40,287 nt of DNA, from contig JAEWSJ010000034.1 in the NCBI GenBank assembly GCA_023398335.1, forward strand, positions 1 through 40,287. Direction: 5' to 3'. Of the stretch, positions 36,011-40,287 are shown piece after piece. The position numbers and the translations under genes were made by a program. The notes under the pieces were generated by a model. The model saw only the letters and a list, made by a program, of their open reading frames with translations. It ran no database searches and was not told where the DNA came from. This DNA comes from Bacillota bacterium (GTDB taxonomy: Bacteria; Bacillota_I; Bacilli_A; RFN20; CAG-288). The number at the start of each line of letters is the position of its first letter. The stretch's first letter is position 1.

Positions 36011-36526
36011 GTGAGTATTCTATATATCTATTGAAAACGTTTTGTGTTATGTTTTTATATCTGACGCAATGCGTGGATTGTCATAGTTTTTCAATTGATA
36101 TAAAAAATTAATAATTGATATTTAGATATTTTTCCAAAGTTTAACAAAAATCTTAATTCTAATTTACGATTTGAAATATCAGCGCATCAATTTAACTTAT
36201 ATGACAGATTTTTTTATACCAGCCTTGATAGATTTATATTGTCCTTTTTAATACTCTGCGATCATACTGTCTGCTTTTTTACTGTTATTTTACGAATCAC
36301 AGGAAGACTAATCATTGTGATTATCTCTGCTTCGTTTTTTCCCATATAAAATGGATGTATAAATATAAGAAATGTAAAGTTTCTTTGCCACTACAGGCGG
36401 AATAGTATTTACCCCCAAGCTCATTGCAAACAGATGTGTTTATTCTTCTGAAAATGACTGGTATTTAATCGATTAAAAACACTATGGAGAAAAAAGATAT
36501 ATACTTAATATTAATGGAGGCTTAAA
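36011..36526. other. Intergenic stretch without a recognisable gene
   Basis: AT-rich sequence with no open frame that I can assign on either strand. A GGAGG ribosome site for the next gene is at its right end (36513-36518). No tRNA-like fold, terminator or IS end was recognised. Confidence 0.4.
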
Positions 36527-36931
36527 ATGCGGAAAAGATTTATAGCTACTGTTTTAGCTTCACTGTGTCTATTGACATCTTGCGAGCCTAGGTATAACCT
36601 AGACTACAATTACGGTAGATATGTTATTGAAAGACTGGATGGAGGTGATAATATTTTCACCGGTTCCAGCTACTTTCTCATATCCAAGGAGAATAATACA
36701 GGGCGAGAACTGATTGATGTCTCTATGGGTGAAGAACGGGCCTACTTTCTTTTCTATAATCTGAAAGATGATATTTCCTATATCGACTTCAATCATGTCG
36801 CAAATAAAACTTTGAGTTTCACTTGCTATGACGCAAACGATGAAAACACGTATCGTTTCACTCTGTGCTCTGATGACTGGAGTAAAGGGGCTTCCATATA
36901 TAAATCAGCAACAGAATTCAGGAGATCTTAG
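36527..36931 (+). CDS. Small hypothetical lipoprotein
   Basis: This 134-residue protein has a clear lipoprotein signal, MRKRFIATVLASLCLLTSCE, with lipidated Cys at 19. The mature part of about 115 residues is polar and aromatic, likely all beta, with segments such as YGRYVIERLDGG, AYFLFYNLKDDISYIDF and LSFTCYDANDENTYRF. I recognise no family. It has a good GGAGG site and stands alone in a region of pseudogenes, but its own frame is intact. It is probably an extracytoplasmic membrane-attached protein. Confidence 0.65.
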   Translation: MRKRFIATVLASLCLLTSCEPRYNLDYNYGRYVIERLDGGDNIFTGSSYFLISKENNTGRELIDVSMGEERAYFLFYNLKDDISYIDFNHVANKTLSFTCYDANDENTYRFTLCSDDWSKGASIYKSATEFRRS

Positions 36932-37295
36932 CCATTTATCATTGCATTCCTGAACATCTTCCTGTTAAATAACAGAGATATGCGATGAAATTAGTTTATC
37001 CCGCATATTATATAAAAAATTTTTTAGTGTGCATTACAAATAAAAGCTCGTGCAAAAACTTAATTTAAAAGAAATCCTATTCCAGTTCATAATCAGTTCC
37101 TTATAGCTAAATTATAACTATTTTATAATCAGTAATCAAAAAAAGACTCATTCACTTGGAACAAGTCTTTTGCTTTTTGGTGATGCACACCAGGACACTA
37201 TCATTTAACGTGCCTTAGGATCCGTCATGAAACACGTGATTGTTATTGCTAACATAAAATGGCCAAAGGTCATATGCCCTCTTGATGAGGCATGT
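36932..37295. other. Intergenic stretch with one terminator-like hairpin
   Basis: No gene seen. The hairpin at 37138-37171 (AAAAGACT with AGTCTTTT, flanked by A and T runs) can terminate in both directions, between the lipoprotein gene (plus) and the AP2-domain gene (minus). A short imperfect inverted repeat, ATGCCCTC with GAGGCAT, lies at about 37273-37291 just after the AP2 gene's stop. Confidence 0.45.
37138..37171. terminator. Bidirectional terminator-like hairpin
   Basis: AAAAGACT (37141-37148) and AGTCTTTT (37164-37171) pair across a 15-base loop. An A run precedes the left arm and T residues end the right arm. Confidence 0.6.
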
Positions 37296-38111
37296 TCATC
37301 TTGCCATACTTCTTTCTGCTCTTTTTGCTTTAATTATTATCTTTCTATGCTTCTTCATTAAAGGAAGATAATACTCCTGCTCTAATCTTGTTCTTGCTTT
37401 TATCGCTTCTTCTTTGGTAGCACATTTAATACGATGGTCAACGCCTTGAAAGGTTAGTTTTGCGTACCATGATCCTCTTCTTGGCTTATATACGCCCCTC
37501 ACTTTGGATGTTCCATTGCTTAAATAAGGGATATTCTTATTCATACTATAAAGATTAGTGCCATCAACGAAGATATCTTTGTAATTGCTGAATATATGAT
37601 ACGAATAAGTCTTTCGTTCTTCACTCACACACCCACAAGATATTTTTTTGTCGTTTTTGATTTCCGAAGAAGTGACAATAAAGGTATTTCCACACTCACA
37701 TCTGCAAACCCATCTACACGTGGTCCTATTTCTTCCGGCAAACTTGATTATTTCATAATGAGGTTTCTTCACACCTGTAAGGTCAACAATAGTAGTTCCA
37801 GGAAGATGCTTTACACTCGCTTTTGCCTTTACTGGATGCTCGGAAAGAACTAATGAATACACTTGGCTCTTCTTTTCTTTCGTTGCTTTTATAGCTTCAT
37901 CAAGTTCAAAGTATCTTCCAACCCAATAATGAACCCCTTGAAAGTTAAAGTGAGCTTTCCACATGTTGAATTTGGAATCCCAGCTGACTCCAGAACATCC
38001 TGACTTATTAAGTCTTGATAATTGCCTGTTGGGGTCAATCTGGCTGATTCTTGTTCCTTTATAACGGTCATAACCCAAATGACGATGCTCATAATCTTTT
38101 TCTTTATCCAT
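37296..38111 (-). CDS. AP2-zinc-AP2 DNA-binding protein (mobile-element type)
   Basis: This 271-residue basic protein has two AP2/ERF-like DNA-binding domains. The first is around SGVSWDSKFNMWKAHFNFQG, then VHYWVGRYFELDEAIKATKE (about 39-78). The second is around VRGVYKPRRGSWYAKLTFQG, then VDHRIKCATKEEAIKA (about 204-239). Between them sits a four-cysteine segment CRWVCRCECGNTF plus KKISCGC, a probable zinc ribbon. Bacterial AP2 domains occur mainly in phage and integrated elements, often in homing endonucleases, but I find no HNH motif here. AGGAGG precedes ATG 38111. It lies 50 bases from a tRNA 3'-half remnant, consistent with mobile DNA. Function is unknown; DNA binding is likely. Confidence 0.75.
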   Translation of the reverse strand: MDKEKDYEHRHLGYDRYKGTRISQIDPNRQLSRLNKSGCSGVSWDSKFNMWKAHFNFQGVHYWVGRYFELDEAIKATKEKKSQVYSLVLSEHPVKAKASVKHLPGTTIVDLTGVKKPHYEIIKFAGRNRTTCRWVCRCECGNTFIVTSSEIKNDKKISCGCVSEERKTYSYHIFSNYKDIFVDGTNLYSMNKNIPYLSNGTSKVRGVYKPRRGSWYAKLTFQGVDHRIKCATKEEAIKARTRLEQEYYLPLMKKHRKIIIKAKRAERSMAR

Positions 38112-38157
38112 AAAACAAAAACCTCCTAGTTGTTTAAGCTAAGAGGTTAGGTCTTTA

Positions 38158-38170
38158 AATTTGGTGCAGG
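38158..38170 (+). repeat. 13-bp direct repeat, copy 1, at the tRNA-like 3' end
   Basis: AATTTGGTGCAGG occurs here and at 38423-38435, 265 bases apart. This copy contains the CCA end and part of the acceptor stem of the tRNA remnant (minus strand). Confidence 0.7.
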
Positions 38171-38212
38171 TGGAGGGAGTTGAACCCTCACGAACTCACG
38201 TTCAACAGATTT
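38162..38212 (-). pseudogene. tRNA 3'-half remnant (class II, Ser-like)
   Basis: The minus strand ends GAGGGTTCAACTCCCTC (perfect T arm with TTCAACT loop), then CACCTGC, A and CCA. Upstream are a variable-arm-like stem (GAAC, GTGA, GTTC) and CTCGAAA, which would be a Ser CGA anticodon loop, but the 5' anticodon stem and a GCAGGTG 5' acceptor strand are absent. It is a half tRNA, as left at attachment sites of integrative elements. The A73 discriminator is more leucine-like, so amino-acid identity is uncertain. Confidence 0.55.
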
Positions 38213-38422
38213 CGAGTTTTTTGAATCCAACGCTGGAACGATATGCGGTTGATCCTAGTCGCCAAAAACTGCACTTTTCGGTAGATGCTTTCGGACTTTT
38301 TCAGGAATGCCATGTATTTCATGTGAACCTTTTCGAACCGAATTACACGGAGATTTTTTGGGCTTTTGAGTGGAAAGCTTGAGTGGAAGAAGTTTCCACC
38401 ACTTGGAGTTGAACTTTCAGGT

Positions 38423-38435
38423 AATTTGGTGCAGG
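38423..38435 (+). repeat. 13-bp direct repeat, copy 2
   Basis: Second copy of AATTTGGTGCAGG. A GGAGTTGAAC segment lies just upstream here (38405-38414) and also inside the first tRNA-like copy (38175-38184), suggesting more than one tRNA-derived scrap. Confidence 0.65.
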
Positions 38436-38591
38436 AAACTGATGGTAACGGATGGCTGTCGGGAGGGCTTTTTGACCTAACCAATTAACCTACCGACAAT
38501 ATACCGTATTTGGCCCTTCGATTGGATGAGCTACTTTTCCTTTTGCCGAAGGAACGGACCATCATCTTCTCGAGGCCTCTTTTCAAAGTTG

Positions 38592-38760
38592 CTAGTACAT
38601 TTTGAACATACTATCAAAGCTCTTCTTAACCGGTAGTTCTTGCCGAATACCTATTTGCTCAGTCTTGCCGCCATTCATGAAAAGGATTGTATCTGACATT
38701 GCCATCGCCTCTTCCTTGTCGTGGGTGACAAAAGCTTGATTTTCGGCTCCTGCAAACCTT
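38592..38760 (-). pseudogene. C-terminal scrap of a PotA/MalK-type ABC ATPase
   Basis: Read on the minus strand, the frame gives AFVTHDKEEAMAMSDTILFM and then NGGKTEQIGIRQELP, ending in a stop at 38592. It matches the H-loop and following strand of sugar or spermidine importer ATPases (VTHDqeEAMtmSDrIxVMnxGkxeQxGtP). Walker A, signature and Walker B are absent. It is a dead fragment of about 50 residues in a stretch (38460-38990) otherwise lacking genes. Confidence 0.75.
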
Positions 38761-39009
38761 GGCAATTAAAAAGAAACTAAATTCAATTTGACAGGTGAGG
38801 GGAGGAAGATATTCGACAACAGGCATAGTTTTTATGATGTGTTCCTGACAAAGGGAACAAAGTAAAATTCTAAATACCGAGGTGTTCTGTTTCTCCGCTT
38901 TAAATTAGATTTTGAATCTATTACTCTTGATGCTAGAATTATAGTCAGGTAGATTAAAGAAATTGTTGTTTCTTAGTAATCTATGCCGCTATGGCAAGAG
39001 GAGCGATTT

Positions 39010-40210
39010 ATGATATTTCAATGTGGAGGGATATTTGCTATCCTGCTAGCGATGCTATCTGCTACTGGTGCTTTAGACACTACATCGGATGGCATGGATA
39101 TTAAGAAAATAATCGAGCCGACATCAATCGGCTTAGCAACTTACGTCAAAGATAATTTTGGACTGTTCGTTGAAAAATACAACGAACAAGCAGATGATAA
39201 AACGCTCAATGCATCCTCCATTGAATTTGAAAAAGAAATTTATGTTGTTGACAGTGATTATTATGCATATTATCTGGATTTCGACGAAGAGAATGGGTAT
39301 TCGTTATTCGGAAATGATTATTCGCTTCTTTCTTTTTCGGCGGATGGAGACTTACCTTATGTACGGGAATGCTGTTTTTAGTGAGACAGAAGGATTCCTG
39401 TTCATCGCAGAAGACGGCAGTTATGGAAAAATTGGGTTTGAATACGCTAGTGAATTAACAGATGAATCTTATGGCACTTATCCAGGTGCTTTGTCTAATG
39501 AAAATCATGATGATTTTGCAGGAGGCATATTTGATCCTGACGCATACATCAATGGTCGCTTTGGAGATGGATATTATTGCTACAATACAGAAAGACTGTC
39601 AGGATATCAAAATGTCATACAAAGAACATATGCCTCCTCTTACAATGAAGGCAACTGCACTTTATCAGCGATGTATGGAATGATGAGATATTTTAGGAAT
39701 GTCAAAGGCAAAACTAATATTTCTTTGGGTTACGAAGATTATAATGGAAGAAAAAATCCTAAGGCATATAACGAAATTAGAAAAGCATTTGAACAATACG
39801 GGTATGTTGATGACGGTATTTTCTGGTGCTCAGCAAATATGGCAAATGCTTTCAATATTGCAATGAATTCATTCGGATACACAAATTCTTGGTGGAATAG
39901 CTATGCATACATGAATCTGGTTTGGACTTTCACTGGCAACTGCAAAAACCATATTGATGCCGGATATCCTTCTTTATGGAACTGTGCGAGAGGATATTAT
40001 GGCAGTCACTCCACGGTAGTTATTGGCTATAAGCAATATAAGAAAGATTGCAGTTGGTGGTTCTTTAGTTGGTGTGAATATAAAAACCTGATGATCATCA
40101 ATGATAACTGGAATGGCAGCGATTACTATTTTGATTTGGATTCATATGGATGGAATTTAGGGAGCGAAGGTTTTGGAACCTTTCTAACGGTGAGAGATTA
40201 TGCATTCTAA
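39010..40210 (+). pseudogene. Secreted cysteine-peptidase-like protein, frameshifted
   Basis: From ATG 39010 (AAGAGGAG just upstream) an N-terminal signal-like segment, FAILLAMLSATGAL, is followed by about 110 residues in one frame that ends at 39381. The reading continues without loss in the next frame (from about 39365, NAVFSETEGFLFIAED) to 40210. One surplus base in the GGG at 39367-39369 would explain the shift. The second part has EGNCTLSAMYGMMRYF (candidate catalytic Cys), GSHSTVVIGYKQY (candidate His) and LMIINDNWNG (candidate Asn/Asp). This is the order of papain-like C39/C10-type peptidases. If the shift is real the gene is broken; if it is an assembly error it is a 399-residue secreted peptidase. 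The next lipoprotein gene starts within its last codons. Confidence 0.68.
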
Positions 40211-40287
40211 AAAGCTATTGATTTTATCTTTATCGTTACTATGTGTTTGCTCGTGCTCACCAAATGAGACATCAAACATCTATTGTC
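40200..40287 (+). CDS. Start of a lipoprotein gene, cut by the window edge
   Basis: ATG at 40200 overlaps the peptidase stop by 11 bases, with GGTGAGAG as ribosome site, so the two are translationally coupled. The 29 codons visible give MHSKKLLILSLSLLCVCSCS and a few polar residues, a clear lipoprotein signal with Cys near 17-19. Function is not visible. By position it may be a partner or immunity-type companion of the peptidase, which is a guess. Confidence 0.65.
   Translation, partial: MHSKKLLILSLSLLCVCSCSPNETSNIYC

Noticed and set aside
38188..38484. 98-codon minus-strand open frame across the tRNA half
   Set aside because: It runs through the tRNA remnant and the 13-bp repeats and has no ribosome site or domain.

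Overview
The window is about 40 kb of AT-rich DNA that reads cleanly with the standard genetic code: TGG encodes Trp throughout, and TGA ends a real gene at 28079. Strong AGGAGG-type ribosome sites, N-terminal lipoprotein signals, Firmicutes-type regulators (XRE, TetR), a possible pyrG promoter that starts at GGGC and a near-consensus cre site point to a low-GC Firmicute. An uncultured gut Bacilli or Erysipelotrichia-like lineage is my guess from style; no marker gene here settles the taxonomy.

Layout. (1) 1-4.4 kb: a possible defence cassette. A GHKL (Hsp90/MutL/MORC-like) ATPase and an AIPR-family protein form a two-gene minus-strand operon, with a small XRE regulator transcribed divergently. 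It is bounded by a transposase C-terminal scrap, tandem IS-end-like repeats and a tRNA-Ala(CGC) gene. (2) 4.8-12.9 kb: one gene for a membrane-anchored surface protein of about 2,700 residues, built from about nine diverged modules of roughly 200 residues. It carries two identical 63-bp stretches exactly 618 codons apart. (3) 13.0-17.7 kb: an mglB-mglA-mglC sugar ABC importer operon behind a cre/LacI-type palindrome, with a strong hairpin after mglB and an unusual N-terminal charged helical extension of about 220 residues on MglC. (4) 17.7-26.1 kb: housekeeping and metabolism. It holds a degenerate PlsX-like protein, a small membrane protein, CTP synthase (pyrG), a flavodiiron protein, an MFS permease and a GH36 alpha-galactosidase. 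The importer, the permease and the galactosidase together suggest galactoside use. (5) 26.1-33.1 kb: a SpoIIE-type phosphatase remnant, an autoregulated TetR-DUF998-CAT-like operon, PAP2 and XRE-membrane pseudogenes, a CDP-alcohol phosphatidyltransferase, a membrane-anchored GH5 glycosidase and a CorA-type transporter. (6) 33.3-40.3 kb: an accessory region that looks different. It holds broken EAL and endonuclease/exonuclease/phosphatase genes, a small lipoprotein, an AP2-zinc-AP2 protein beside a tRNA 3'-half remnant, an ABC ATPase scrap, a frameshifted secreted cysteine-peptidase-like gene and the start of another lipoprotein.

The best candidates for something new are the AIPR plus GHKL-ATPase cassette, the MglC extension, the recombinogenic giant surface protein, and the TetR-DUF998-acetyltransferase operon whose operator sits inside a near-perfect promoter. 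The right third is rich in gene decay.
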